Source: an uncultured Christensenella sp.
Lineage (GTDB): Bacteria > Bacillota > Clostridia > Christensenellales > Borkfalkiaceae
Assembly: GCA_910583855.1 (NCBI GenBank)
Contig: CAJTYL010000005.1
Span: forward strand, 1 to 64,000
Direction of reading: 5' to 3'
Length of the DNA stretch: 64,000 nucleotides
A program made the translations under genes and the position numbers. This document shows, one piece after another, positions 43,328 to 52,374 of this stretch (position 1 is its first letter; every line of letters starts with the position of its first letter). Below the pieces are notes generated by a model. That model was not told where the DNA came from. It saw only the letters and a list, made by a program, of their open reading frames with translations, and ran no database searches.

Positions 43328-44775
43328 TGGAAAAGGTTTTGTCAAACGCGCAAATGCGACTTGCCGACGCATATACCGTTAAGGGCAAGGGCGTTTCTTC
43401 TGCCGAGCTAATGCGCCGCGCAGGCGTTGCGCTTGCCGATGAGACGGAAAAGGTGGCAAAAAAACTAAAAACCAATGAAATTTTAGTTGTTTGCGGTACT
43501 GGCAATAACGGCGGCGACGGCTACGTTTGTGCGTCCGAGCTTTCAAAACGCGGTTTTTCGGTCGCAGTATATGACTTGGAGGGTAAATTTTTGTGGGATT
43601 GCGAAAGGGAGAAACATGCTTATAAAGGGCGTTATTTGCGGCATATGTGTGGGGCAATCGTAATTGACTGCATTTTCGGTACGGGGCTTTGCCGTGAAGT
43701 AACTGGTGAAATACGGCCGCTTATAGAACAAATCAATTCTTACGGTGCCTATGTAATTTCGGCAGATATTCCAAGCGGTCTTTCGGGCGACAACGGAAAA
43801 ATTCTCGGCGATGCAGTTAAAGCAAACGAAACCGTTGCTATAGCTGAATATAAGCTTGGGCATTTTTTAAATGACGGACCTGATACTTGCGGCGAAGTGG
43901 TGAAAAAAGATATAGGTATTTTGTTACCTCAAAAAATTTTGAGTGATTGCGTTTCGATTTGCAACGTCGGTGATATGGCCGCGTTTTATCCGCCGCGTAA
44001 GCGCAATTCTCACAAGGGTACGTTCGGAACTGCTGATTTGATTGCGGGGTCAAAGAAGTATCACGGTGCCGCCGCACTAAGCTTGCAAGCGGCGCTGCAG
44101 TCCGGGTGCGGTATCGTAAAACTAACTACGGAGGAAGGCGTGAAATTTGCGCTTGCCGCTAAGTACCCTCAGGCAATTTATACGGACGAGGTTGACTTGG
44201 GCGCAAATGCGATTGCGCTGGGTATGGGCTGCGGCGTGACGCCAGAACTCTACGGCAAAATCGAAAAATTACTGACGGAGTACACCGGCAAACTGCTTAT
44301 TGATGCCGACGGGTTGAACGCGCTTTCAAAGTACGGCTTGGGTATTCTCAAAGGTAAAAAATGTGAAGTTATATTGACTCCGCATATTAAAGAGTTTTCC
44401 CGACTTACGAAACTTTCTGTTGAAGAGATTACCGACGACCCCGTTATTCACGCGAAGGCGTTCGCAAAAGAATACGGCGTAATCCTCGTTTTAAAGTCAG
44501 CAACCACCGTTATAACCGACGGCGAAAAAACGGTTATCAACTTGCGCGGAAGTACTGCGCTTGCGAAGGGCGGCAGCGGAGATATCCTTGCGGGTTACGC
44601 GTGCGGAACGCTTGCGCGCGGGCTTGGCGCCTTTGACGCCGTAGTTTGCGCGTGCTATACTTTGGGCTTGTCCGCTGAAATTTCTTCCGAAGAAAAAACA
44701 GATTTTTGTGCGACGGCATACGATATAATAAAAAATCTACACGTTGCGGTAAAACGCATAACACAAAAAATTTAA
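43327..44775 (+). CDS. nnrD: Bifunctional NAD(P)HX epimerase/dehydratase
   Basis: A 482-residue repair enzyme for hydrated NADH and NADPH. The N-terminal YjeF_N epimerase domain (about 1-205) has CGTGNNGGDGYV and DCIFGTGL. The C-terminal ADP-dependent dehydratase domain (about 215-480) has KGTFGTADLIAGSKKYHGAA, DADGLNAL, LTPHIKEFSRL and the ribokinase-like KGGSGDILAG. The two-domain fusion is standard in bacteria. It ends the recX operon. Confidence 0.93.
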   Translation: MEKVLSNAQMRLADAYTVKGKGVSSAELMRRAGVALADETEKVAKKLKTNEILVVCGTGNNGGDGYVCASELSKRGFSVAVYDLEGKFLWDCEREKHAYKGRYLRHMCGAIVIDCIFGTGLCREVTGEIRPLIEQINSYGAYVISADIPSGLSGDNGKILGDAVKANETVAIAEYKLGHFLNDGPDTCGEVVKKDIGILLPQKILSDCVSICNVGDMAAFYPPRKRNSHKGTFGTADLIAGSKKYHGAAALSLQAALQSGCGIVKLTTEEGVKFALAAKYPQAIYTDEVDLGANAIALGMGCGVTPELYGKIEKLLTEYTGKLLIDADGLNALSKYGLGILKGKKCEVILTPHIKEFSRLTKLSVEEITDDPVIHAKAFAKEYGVILVLKSATTVITDGEKTVINLRGSTALAKGGSGDILAGYACGTLARGLGAFDAVVCACYTLGLSAEISSEEKTDFCATAYDIIKNLHVAVKRITQKI

Positions 44776-44784
44776 TAAAAACGC

Positions 44785-44813
44785 TTGACACAAAAGCGCT
44801 AATCTGATAAATT
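44785..44813 (+). promoter_or_regulatory. Promoter of the cation antiporter
   Basis: TTGACA (44785-44790), 17-bp spacer, TAAATT (44808-44813), just ahead of the riboswitch. Confidence 0.6.
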
Positions 44814-44821
44814 AAAATCCG

Positions 44822-44952
44822 TTGAAAGGGAGTAGTTACAAGGTTTACGGCAACAAACCCCGATTTTTTCCAAAATCGTGCCGTCGCCCCTTAACTTTTA
44901 AGGAACAAGACTTTCGACTTAAAGAAATTTAAGTCGGGGGTCTTATATTTTT
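44822..44952 (+). promoter_or_regulatory. yybP-ykoY manganese riboswitch with terminator
   Basis: The 5' conserved strand GAAAGGGAGTAG (44824-44835) and the 3' strand ACAAGACTTTC (44905-44915) match the two sides of the yybP-ykoY aptamer core. Between them lie helices ACGGCA/TGCCGT and CGATTTT/AAAATCG. The 3' strand also opens a 17-bp terminator stem (44907-44944) followed by ATATTTTTT. Ligand binding should therefore decide between aptamer P1 and terminator. In known members Mn2+ turns expression on. Confidence 0.85.
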
Positions 44953-44989
44953 TCTCCGACATGATAAATATATTATAGAGGTATAGAAA

Positions 44990-46087
44990 ATGAATTACGA
45001 CCTTATTCTGGATAATGCGGCGGCAACTTGGATTGTAAATATAATTTTGCTGTTACTCGGTTTCGTGTTTTTGGTGAAGGGCGCCGACTTCTTCGTCGAC
45101 GGCGCGTCGGGTATTGCAAAGAAGTTAAAGGTGTCAACCTTTATTATCGGCGCAACGGTGGTCGCCTTAGGCACATCCGCGCCCGAACTTGCGGTAACAA
45201 TCGTCGACGCGGTAGGAAGCACGGGCGAGCTTATCGTCGGGAATATATTAGGCAGTAACGTTGTGAATATATTTCTTATTCTCGGCATTTCCGCTGTAAT
45301 TTGCAAGCTTCCCGTCGAGAGAACCACGCGATTTATCGATATGCCGTTTTTGATTTTCATAAGCGTGCTCTTCGTCGTTTTCGGCGCTGTCGGAGACGGC
45401 TTTGCGTGGTGGGAAGGTTTAATCTTAGTGCTTTTATACGCAGCGTTTATGTCGTATAATATCGTACTTGCAAAAAAGCAGAATAAAGTTCTTTTGGAAG
45501 AAGCGACTGCGGTTTCCGTTCCTTTTGACGGGGAAAACGCCGCAACGGATTCTACGCCCGCGTCGTGGTTAGGCAGAGCCAAAGCAAAGTATGAAAATCT
45601 TAAAGATAAGGTTTGGTTTTTATTGATTATCACCGTTATCGGCTTGATAATGGTCGTGGGCGGTGCAACTCTCGTTGTAAACGCGGCAAGAACGGTTTCT
45701 GTCGAGCTTATCGGCATACCGCCGGAAATAGTCGCACTCACGGTCGTAGCTTTCGGAACCTCTTTACCCGAACTCGTGACCTCGGTTTCCGCGGCAAGGA
45801 AGGGCGATGTGGGAATTGCAACGGGCAATATAATAGGCAGCAATATAGCAAACGTTCTGCTTATAGGCGGCGTCGGCGCGCTTTGTAAGGGGGCTGACGG
45901 ATTGCCCTTTTCAACCGAAGGATTGGTATGCGGTATCGTTTCGCTGTTCGCGGCAGTTTTAATTTTCTCGTCCTGCTGGGGTAAAACAAAGAGCCTCGGT
46001 AGAATTGCGGGTATAATTATGCTCGTATGTCTTGCGCTGTATTATCTGTTTATTTTCCTGAATATGTACGTTTTTCGCCTTTACTGA
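44990..46087 (+). CDS. CaCA-family cation antiporter
   Basis: A 365-residue inner-membrane exchanger with ten or so helices. It contains the two inverted alpha-repeats of the calcium/sodium antiporter family: GTSAPELAVTIVDAV...GNILGSNVVNIF and GTSLPELVTSVSAA...GNIIGSNIANVL. The cytoplasmic loop (about 165-200) is longer and charged. Homologues include YrbG. Its yybP-ykoY riboswitch suggests that this copy exports Mn2+, or Ca2+ in a Mn-responsive way. Start after AGAGG. Confidence 0.9.
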   Translation: MNYDLILDNAAATWIVNIILLLLGFVFLVKGADFFVDGASGIAKKLKVSTFIIGATVVALGTSAPELAVTIVDAVGSTGELIVGNILGSNVVNIFLILGISAVICKLPVERTTRFIDMPFLIFISVLFVVFGAVGDGFAWWEGLILVLLYAAFMSYNIVLAKKQNKVLLEEATAVSVPFDGENAATDSTPASWLGRAKAKYENLKDKVWFLLIITVIGLIMVVGGATLVVNAARTVSVELIGIPPEIVALTVVAFGTSLPELVTSVSAARKGDVGIATGNIIGSNIANVLLIGGVGALCKGADGLPFSTEGLVCGIVSLFAAVLIFSSCWGKTKSLGRIAGIIMLVCLALYYLFIFLNMYVFRLY

Positions 46088-46169
46088 GTATAAAACGCCG
46101 CCTTTCTGTCAACACTAACAGTAAGGCAGTACATATAATAAAATATACCCTGCCGATGGAGATATCAAT

Positions 46170-46517
46170 ATGACTATTAAACGCGGAGAACTGTACTACG
46201 CAGACTTGTCCCCCGTGGTTGGCAGTGAGCAGGGAGGAATAAGACCCGTTCTCGTAGTTCAGAACGACGTGGGCAATAAATACTCCCCCACGGTGATAGC
46301 CGCGGCGGTAACAAGCAAAATCAACAAAGCAAAGCTTCCCACACATATAGAGCTTCCCTCTTCCGCATACGGGCTGGTAAGGGATTCGGTTATTCTTCTT
46401 GAACAAATCCGTACCTTAGACAAGCGAAGATTAAAGGAAAGAATAGGCGAGTTGAACGAACAAACCATGTCAAAGGTGGATAATGCAATACTCATAAGCC
46501 TTGGATTTGCAAAATAA
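46170..46517 (+). CDS. MazF/EndoA-type endoribonuclease toxin
   Basis: A 115-residue PemK/MazF toxin that cleaves mRNA at short motifs. Typical features are [39 protein letters not shown] and the C-terminal [13 protein letters not shown]. No MazE-like antitoxin is encoded in the 82 bases upstream or directly downstream, so it is an orphan in this window. Confidence 0.92.
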   Translation: MTIKRGELYYADLSPVVGSEQGGIRPVLVVQNDVGNKYSPTVIAAAVTSKINKAKLPTHIELPSSAYGLVRDSVILLEQIRTLDKRRLKERIGELNEQTMSKVDNAILISLGFAK

Positions 46518-46533
46518 ATTTTCAAAACAGACG

Positions 46534-46564
46534 ATACGCCGAAACTATTCGGCGTATTTCTTTA
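46534..46564 (+). terminator. Terminator of mazF
   Basis: 10-bp stem ATACGCCGAA / TTCGGCGTAT with ACTA loop, then TTCTTTAT. Confidence 0.75.
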
Positions 46565-46629
46565 TAATTCCACCTCATTTTCACACGTTCTTAATTGACT
46601 TTACGGCGATTTTATAATATCATTATTCT

Positions 46630-47283
46630 ATGAATTTAAAAAAGATAAAGCCACACTTCGGCAAATTAAGCATAATATTGCTCATAGCTATCGCCGTGCT
46701 TATTGCCGCGGATTTGCTTACTAAGCATTTTGAAGTTATCGGTGACTGGAATGCGAAAATTATCCCGGGTGTGGTAGAAATAAACAGCGGAGTAAGAAAC
46801 GACGGTATAGCGTTCGGTATTTATATAGGTCCGATTCCTACGCTTATTTTAACGTTTATTCTGCTTGCGATAATGATTTTTGCGTTTATCGTCGTTCCTA
46901 ACCGCTTTATTTTGCTCAAAGTAGCAATTTCAATGGTTATTTCGGGCGCTATCGGCAATATAGTGGACAGAATTGCTTTGGGCTATGTCCGCGATTGGTT
47001 CGGGCTGTGGATGTTCGGAAGTATCGCATACTGTAACTTTGCAGATTTCTGGATAGTTATAGGCGCAATTCTCGCCGCAATAGATATGTTGTTTATAAAC
47101 GAAATCTCGGTGTTCCCGCTAACGAAAAAAGCGAAAGCGTTTCAGGCGGCGAAGAAGGAAGAGGAAGAGGGAAAAAAGACGGAAACAACCGTCTCTGCCG
47201 AAAACGACGCAGTAATAAATACGCAAGCGGCGCCGTTGGATGAGGAAATAAAAGAAGATTCAAAAGACGATAAAAAAGAATGA
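46630..47283 (+). CDS. lspA: Signal peptidase II
   Basis: Membrane aspartyl protease of 217 residues that removes lipoprotein signal peptides, a key enzyme in a host with so many lipoproteins. Four helices are present, with catalytic aspartates in GNIVDRIALGYVRDW and NFADFW, and RNDGIAFGI replacing the usual NxGAAFG. A charged tail of about 60 residues (155-217) exceeds the normal length. TATAAT at 46613-46618 ends 11 bases before the ATG and there is no Shine-Dalgarno. Overlaps rluD by 4 bases. Confidence 0.92.
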   Translation: MNLKKIKPHFGKLSIILLIAIAVLIAADLLTKHFEVIGDWNAKIIPGVVEINSGVRNDGIAFGIYIGPIPTLILTFILLAIMIFAFIVVPNRFILLKVAISMVISGAIGNIVDRIALGYVRDWFGLWMFGSIAYCNFADFWIVIGAILAAIDMLFINEISVFPLTKKAKAFQAAKKEEEEGKKTETTVSAENDAVINTQAAPLDEEIKEDSKDDKKE

Positions 47284-48197
47284 AAACGAAAAAGATAACA
47301 GCGCGGGAAAGCTTTGCCCGCGCCGATATATTTTTAAGCGAAAATTTAGAAGGCTATACCCGTTCCGCTGTAAAAAAGCTCTTTGACGGCGGCTTGGTTT
47401 TGATTAACGGCAAGCCGGCAAAAAAGCCTTCCGTACCGGTAAACGAGGGCGACGAAGCAGAGGTAACTCTGCCCGACGCAGTAAAGTATTGCGCAAAGCC
47501 CGAAGATATCCCTGTCGAAATCGTATACGAAGACGGAGATATTGCGGTTGTCAACAAGCCGCAGGGTATGACGGTGCATATGGGCAACGGCAATTTTGAG
47601 GGCACACTCGTCAATGCGCTTTTATATAAGCTTGACAGCTTAAGCGGTATAAACGGCGTTATACGACCCGGAATTGTTCACAGAATCGATAAAGACACTT
47701 CTGGGCTTTTAGTTGTAGCCAAGAACGATGCGGCGCATCTCAGCTTATCGAAGCAGATTGAAGAAAAGACCTGTAAAAGAACTTACCTCGCGCTTTTGGA
47801 AGGTAACTTAAAAGATGATAGCGGCACAATAACCACCTATATAGGGCGCGACCCCAAGGACAGAGTAAAGATGGCGGTAGTTCCGCCCGAAAAAGGCAAA
47901 ATCGCAATAACCGATTTTACCGTTTTAAAAAGATTTAAAGAGGGTTACACTCTCTGCCGTTTCGATTTAAAAACTGGTAGAACCCACCAGATACGCGTTC
48001 ATGCGAAGTATCTTGCGCACCCCGTCGTCGGCGACCCTGTTTACGGAGTAAAAAAGCAGAAATTCAATTTAAACGGACAGCTTCTTCACGCATGGCGCTT
48101 AAGGCTCGTTCATCCGAAAACAGGTGAAGAAATGACCTTTGAAGCCCCGATGCCAGATTATTTTACCAAAGTTTTAAAAAAGCTCAACGAAATTTAG
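47280..48197 (+). CDS. rluD: RluD-type 23S rRNA pseudouridine synthase
   Basis: A 305-residue enzyme of the RluA/RluD family. An N-terminal S4 domain (about 10-75) precedes the synthase domain. The catalytic aspartate is in RPGIVHRIDKDTSGLL; KTGRTHQIRVH and HPVVGDPVYG are the other family motifs. As in many Firmicutes it directly follows lspA. The exact uridine targets are not shown. Confidence 0.92.
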   Translation: MKTKKITARESFARADIFLSENLEGYTRSAVKKLFDGGLVLINGKPAKKPSVPVNEGDEAEVTLPDAVKYCAKPEDIPVEIVYEDGDIAVVNKPQGMTVHMGNGNFEGTLVNALLYKLDSLSGINGVIRPGIVHRIDKDTSGLLVVAKNDAAHLSLSKQIEEKTCKRTYLALLEGNLKDDSGTITTYIGRDPKDRVKMAVVPPEKGKIAITDFTVLKRFKEGYTLCRFDLKTGRTHQIRVHAKYLAHPVVGDPVYGVKKQKFNLNGQLLHAWRLRLVHPKTGEEMTFEAPMPDYFTKVLKKLNEI

Positions 48198-48216
48198 TTA
48201 AAATTTTTGCATTAGC

Positions 48217-48245
48217 TTGCAAATGATCTTTTAAATTGATATACT
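48217..48245 (+). promoter_or_regulatory. Promoter of a small membrane-protein gene
   Basis: TTGCAA (48217-48222), 17-bp spacer, TATACT (48240-48245). Confidence 0.7.
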
Positions 48246-48279
48246 GTTAAAGAAATATTTATAAAGGAGTGTTTTTAAT

Positions 48280-48612
48280 ATGGCAAAGAAAACGAGAAAA
48301 ACCACGACCAACAGAACTACATCCGTGTGGGATATAGTTAAGTTTTGCGCCTATGTTGCAATGGTAATCGCGGCGATTGCGGCTATGCTCGCGTTTGTAT
48401 TCGGACTTTTGACTAAGTTGGACGTTCATATCGGTTGGGCAGGTAGAGTTACGGGAATTTGCAACACCGTTGCGCAAGTTGCGCTTATCGTTGCGGTGAT
48501 TATTCCAGCTTATCACTATATGCGTTCAAAGAGCGCCGTAGTAAGGGCTTTCTTCTGGGTAGCGGTAATTTTCCTCGTGCTCGGACTTGTGGGTATCAAC
48601 CTTGCTTTCTAA
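48280..48612 (+). CDS. Small three-helix membrane protein
   Basis: A 110-residue protein with a basic N-terminus (KKTRKTTTNRTT) and three hydrophobic segments (about 22-46, 56-77, 86-106). ATG follows AAAGGAG. It has its own promoter and terminator. I recognise no family. Confidence 0.7.
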   Translation: MAKKTRKTTTNRTTSVWDIVKFCAYVAMVIAAIAAMLAFVFGLLTKLDVHIGWAGRVTGICNTVAQVALIVAVIIPAYHYMRSKSAVVRAFFWVAVIFLVLGLVGINLAF

Positions 48613-48638
48613 GCAATGACAGTTATCTATGAAATTTC

Positions 48639-48662
48639 CCCCGCTTTAAGCGGGGTTTTTTC
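48639..48662 (+). terminator. Rho-independent terminator
   Basis: CCCCGC-TTTAA-GCGGGG followed by TTTTTT. Confidence 0.9.
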
Positions 48663-48700
48663 TTTACAAATCAAATAAGTTCGTTTAAAATGTTTTTGTT

Positions 48701-50011
48701 ATGAGTAAACCTCTTATCGCAATAGTCGGCAGACCGAACGTCGGTAAAAGTACGTTTTTCAATAAAGTCGTCGGCAAAAAAATTTCAATAACGGAGGACA
48801 AGCCCGGCGTCACGCGCGACAGACTTTATGCTGACGGAGAGTGGCGGGGCAAAGCCTTTTCTATCGTTGATACCGGCGGCATAGAGATGCGGTCGGATGA
48901 CGTTATGTGGCGGGAAATTAAAAAGCAGGCGGAAGTTGCAATCGAAACGGCTCACGTCATTCTGTTTTTCGTCGACGGTAAGGAGGGATTGACCACTTCC
49001 GATTACGACGTTGCGGATATACTTCGCCGTAGTAAAAAGCCCGTCATTTTAGTCGTTAATAAAATAGACGACTATTCCGAGGATAAAATTTTCGAGTTTT
49101 ATTCTCTCGGCTTGGGCGAACCATACCCCGTTTCCGCAGAGCATTCTACTGGGATAGGCGACGTTTTGGACGAGGCGGTAAGCTGGTTTGAAAAGGGCGT
49201 TATCAAAGAAGACGACAGTATCAAAATAGCCGTGGTAGGCAAACCGAACGCGGGCAAGTCAAGCCTTGTTAACAGGCTTTTGGGTTTTGAACGTTCGATA
49301 GTTACAGATATTGCAGGCACCACGCGCGACGCTATCGATACAAAACTTACGTATAACGGTAAAAATTACACGGTTATCGATACTGCGGGTATACGCAAAA
49401 AGAGCAGGGTAGAGGACGAAATCGAGTATTACTCCCAACTTCGCGCTTACGACGCCGTGCGCCGTGCAGACGTGTGCCTTCTCGTCGTTGACAGCACGGA
49501 GGGGTTAACCGAGCAGGACACTAAAATCATAGGTTTCGTGCACGAAGAGGGCAAGCCGTCCGTAATCGTAATGAACAAGTGGGACCTTATCGAAAAGGAT
49601 ACCAATACCGTAAATAAATTCGATGCTAAGCTAAAAGAAGATTTAAAGTTTATGGACTACTTTAAATCGTTATATATTTCCGCAAAGACGGGGCAGCGTG
49701 CCGAAAAGCTTTTCGTCCTAATCGACGAGGTGTACGCGCATTCCCGTTTCCGCGTTTCAACGGGTATATTAAACGATTTGATTGCGGACACCGTCCGCGT
49801 AAACGAACCGCCTAGCTACAACGGCAGAAGGCTGAAAGTCTATTTCTCCTCGCAGGTTGCCGTTGCTCCGCCCACGTTTGTAATCAAAGTCAACTCAACT
49901 GAGCTTTTGCACTTTTCTTACGAGCGGTTTTTAGAAAACGTTATAAGAAAAAATTTTGATTTTTCGGGTACGCCTATAAAGATAATTCCCCGCGATAACG
50001 GCGAGGATTAA
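48701..50011 (+). CDS. der: Ribosome-assembly GTPase Der
   Basis: A 436-residue double GTPase (EngA) for 50S subunit maturation. G domain 1 shows GRPNVGKST, DTGGIE and NKID; G domain 2 shows GKPNAGKSS, DTAGIRKKSR and NKWD. A C-terminal KH-like domain (about 350-436) follows. The gene has TAAAAT at 48686-48691, only 9 bases before the ATG, and no Shine-Dalgarno. It is followed after 18 bases by plsY. Confidence 0.96.
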   Translation: MSKPLIAIVGRPNVGKSTFFNKVVGKKISITEDKPGVTRDRLYADGEWRGKAFSIVDTGGIEMRSDDVMWREIKKQAEVAIETAHVILFFVDGKEGLTTSDYDVADILRRSKKPVILVVNKIDDYSEDKIFEFYSLGLGEPYPVSAEHSTGIGDVLDEAVSWFEKGVIKEDDSIKIAVVGKPNAGKSSLVNRLLGFERSIVTDIAGTTRDAIDTKLTYNGKNYTVIDTAGIRKKSRVEDEIEYYSQLRAYDAVRRADVCLLVVDSTEGLTEQDTKIIGFVHEEGKPSVIVMNKWDLIEKDTNTVNKFDAKLKEDLKFMDYFKSLYISAKTGQRAEKLFVLIDEVYAHSRFRVSTGILNDLIADTVRVNEPPSYNGRRLKVYFSSQVAVAPPTFVIKVNSTELLHFSYERFLENVIRKNFDFSGTPIKIIPRDNGED

Positions 50012-50029
50012 AAAGGAGGTTAAAACGAA

Positions 50030-50743
50030 ATGCCGATAGCTTTTGCCGAATGTTGGTATTGGCTCGTTCTGTGCGCCGTATTATGCTATTTTATCGGCTG
50101 TTTTAACTTTGCCGTACTCATTTCCCACTTCAAGAAAAAGGATATCCGCGAAGTCGGAAGCGGCAACCCGGGCACTATGAATATGACCCGCGCGTTCGGG
50201 CTTAAAGTGGGCGTGTTCAACTTTGCCTGTGACGCCATAAAGGGCGGACTTCCCGCGCTTATCGGCTGGATAATTTTTAAAGATTATGTCTTTGCGGGCA
50301 CTGATGTTCTCGTATCGGATTTTATTAGGTATTTCTGCGGCGTGTTCGTAATAATAGGTCACATTTTTCCCGTTACTTTAAAGTTTAAAGGCGGTAAAGG
50401 CATTGCGTCGACGCTTGGGCTTTTCCTGTTTGCGCTTCCGTGCGAAGAGTGGTGGTTTGTCTTTATAATTCTGGCGTTCTTCGGTTGTCTTTTCGCGTAT
50501 ATCGCAATAACCGAGTGGGGCAGTATGGCTTCGCTCTTGGGTGTGTCGGGGCTCACTATTTTGCAGGCTGCGCTGTTTATTGTAAGATATAAAAACGAAA
50601 TAACTAACCCTTGGGTAATAGTTTTACTTTTGATTTTGTTCGTTATAAACTTTTTAACATGGTTCGCCCACCGCAAAAATATTTTAAAGCTTCTTGCGGG
50701 TGAAGAACACCATACGTCGGTTGTAAAGCATAAAAAGAAATAA
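50030..50743 (+). CDS. plsY: Glycerol-3-phosphate acyltransferase PlsY
   Basis: Membrane acyltransferase of 237 residues that uses acyl-phosphate to make lysophosphatidic acid. The three PlsY motifs are visible: GSGNPGTMNMTRAFG, HIFPVTLKFKGGKGIAST, and a membrane segment with the later motif replaced by EWGSMASLLG. ATG follows AAGGAGG. Its last 110 bases and the terminator are repeated at 52420-52573. Confidence 0.93.
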   Translation: MPIAFAECWYWLVLCAVLCYFIGCFNFAVLISHFKKKDIREVGSGNPGTMNMTRAFGLKVGVFNFACDAIKGGLPALIGWIIFKDYVFAGTDVLVSDFIRYFCGVFVIIGHIFPVTLKFKGGKGIASTLGLFLFALPCEEWWFVFIILAFFGCLFAYIAITEWGSMASLLGVSGLTILQAALFIVRYKNEITNPWVIVLLLILFVINFLTWFAHRKNILKLLAGEEHHTSVVKHKKK

Positions 50744-50787
50744 AATCAAAGGGCGCGCCGCATCTGCGGTGCGCCCTTCATTTAACC
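50633..50787 (+). repeat. plsY 3'-end repeat, native copy
   Basis: Covers the last codons of plsY, its stop and its terminator. A copy at 52420-52573 matches with only a handful of differences. Confidence 0.9.
50749..50778 (+). terminator. Terminator of plsY
   Basis: AAGGGCGCGCCGC / GCGGTGCGCCCTT with ATCT loop. Confidence 0.8.
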
Positions 50788-50886
50788 TTATTCGCCTTAG
50801 CTGCACTTATTTTAAAACTGCTCTTGAAAATGGTCTCAAAGTGTGATAGTATAATATTAATAAAGAATAATAACGGGAGGATCAAT

Positions 50887-51921
50887 ATGGGAAAAGTTAA
50901 GAAAATAATAGTCGCAATGATTTTGGCAATTGTAACCGCTTTTTGCTTTGCAGGTTGCAATGCGAACACGGATGAATTGCAACGCAGAATTGAAGAGCTG
51001 GAATCCCAACTTCAAGTTCGCGACGAAAAAATGGCGCAATTGGAGGAGTCCTTGGAGAAATTAACAGAAGAAAATTCGGGTGCAATTTATACGGTTCAAG
51101 AAGCCTATGATAACGGATATTTGACTAAGGCGGACTTAATGAGTATAGCTTATTATCATAACGGCGGGCGGCAGCATAACGAGCAAATAATGGATGAAAC
51201 ATATAACCCCGCGCCGAAAACGCCCGAGACGTTGAACGATAAAACGGAATTATTAATCAAAAGAATAGCGGCAAAAGATTATAGAGATAATTACGATATA
51301 ACCGAAGCGGAAGCAAGCGGGTTTACAATAACCGAATACGACGGTACTTACGGCGATTGTATAGCGGTAATGACGGAAGACGAATATACGGGCTATACCT
51401 GTGCAACAAGAATTGACACGATAGCTGGGGTAAATATTTATTATAATAACGGGAACTCAATTCGGATTTGGAAAAAGAACGGCGGTAGCGTTGTGGAAAT
51501 TAAAAGCGAAAAGATAGTAGAAACCACCTTGTATAGCAACATGGATAACAGCAAAGATTTTATTGCCATATGCAATTCTCTTGACGAGTTCAAGGAAAAA
51601 TGCATAAGCAACGGTTACGATTTTTTCGACGAAAATAAAGACCACGGTTATTATAATTCCGAAGTGGGGGAAAAGTTGCGCGGATATACTGACAAATACT
51701 TTGAAAATAAAGCGTTCTTGGTTTGCGCATTTTACAAAAGCTCTGATGCAGGACAATATCTCGTTAATGGGGTTAAAGTGAAATCAAACAAGTTAACTTT
51801 ATTTGTAAAATATCCGAGAAGCAATACCGCAGACTGTGTTCTGAATGACGTTTTTTTGGTTGTCGGAATAGATAAGTCGTCCGTTGCAAGTATAACAGAA
51901 TTAGATTATATTATAGTTTGA
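50887..51921 (+). CDS. Lipoprotein with N-terminal coiled coil
   Basis: A 344-residue lipoprotein (Cys24, CFAGC). The ATG at 50887 follows GGGAGG; an upstream in-frame start is unlikely. Residues about 28-60 form a heptad-rich coiled coil (LQRRIEELESQLQ, KMAQLEESLEKL). The rest is mixed alpha/beta with no motif I know. It begins the insertion that lies between the two plsY-end repeats and shares its signal-peptide sequence (TAFCFAGC) with the next gene. Confidence 0.72.
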   Translation: MGKVKKIIVAMILAIVTAFCFAGCNANTDELQRRIEELESQLQVRDEKMAQLEESLEKLTEENSGAIYTVQEAYDNGYLTKADLMSIAYYHNGGRQHNEQIMDETYNPAPKTPETLNDKTELLIKRIAAKDYRDNYDITEAEASGFTITEYDGTYGDCIAVMTEDEYTGYTCATRIDTIAGVNIYYNNGNSIRIWKKNGGSVVEIKSEKIVETTLYSNMDNSKDFIAICNSLDEFKEKCISNGYDFFDENKDHGYYNSEVGEKLRGYTDKYFENKAFLVCAFYKSSDAGQYLVNGVKVKSNKLTLFVKYPRSNTADCVLNDVFLVVGIDKSSVASITELDYIIV

Positions 51922-51943
51922 TTAAATAACAGGGTGGATTTAT

Positions 51944-52354
51944 ATGAAGAACACAAGGAAAATCACATTAGTATCTTTATTAGCTGTTTTTGTTGTTGCA
52001 ATTTTAACGGCGTTTTGCTTTGCGGGTTGCGGTAATAAAAATGTGACTACGTATTTTTTGGATGACGTGTTGGTGAACGATACGTTTGAAATCACCGTAA
52101 AATCGAGAGGCGGTACGCCTTATGAATGGCATTATGAAATTAATGGTAAGTCGGGGATTGAATATATTGCGGAAACACATATTCCGGAAAACGATGATCC
52201 GGATGTTATGGGAGGCGTTGTTAAAGTGACGTTTACGTTTAAGGCGACGAAAACCGGTTTTTGTGAGATTAAATTAATTTATCAAATTATAGGCGAAGAT
52301 GAACCGCCTCTTGAAATTAATTTGTATAAGATTCAAGTTGTAGCTGATAAATAA
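51944..52354 (+). CDS. Small lipoprotein resembling chagasin-type protease inhibitors
   Basis: A 136-residue lipoprotein (Cys29, CFAGC). The mature part is an all-beta domain of about 105 residues with GGTPYEWHYEI, GGVVKVTFTFKATKTGFCEIKL and EPPLEI, in the order of the three inhibitory loops of the chagasin/I42 family (NPTTGY, GG, RPW). The loop sequences deviate, so cysteine-protease inhibition is only a suggestion. ATG at 51944 after GGGTGG, 22 bases after the previous gene. Confidence 0.6.
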   Translation: MKNTRKITLVSLLAVFVVAILTAFCFAGCGNKNVTTYFLDDVLVNDTFEITVKSRGGTPYEWHYEINGKSGIEYIAETHIPENDDPDVMGGVVKVTFTFKATKTGFCEIKLIYQIIGEDEPPLEINLYKIQVVADK

Positions 52355-52374
52355 TTTATTTAGGGGGGAATATT

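Noticed and set aside
50824..50855. Promoter TTGAAA / TATAAT before the inserted lipoprotein
   Set aside because: The spacer is 20 bp, too long for a normal sigma-A promoter, and there is no regulator nearby to justify it; the TATAAT may still be used with another -35.
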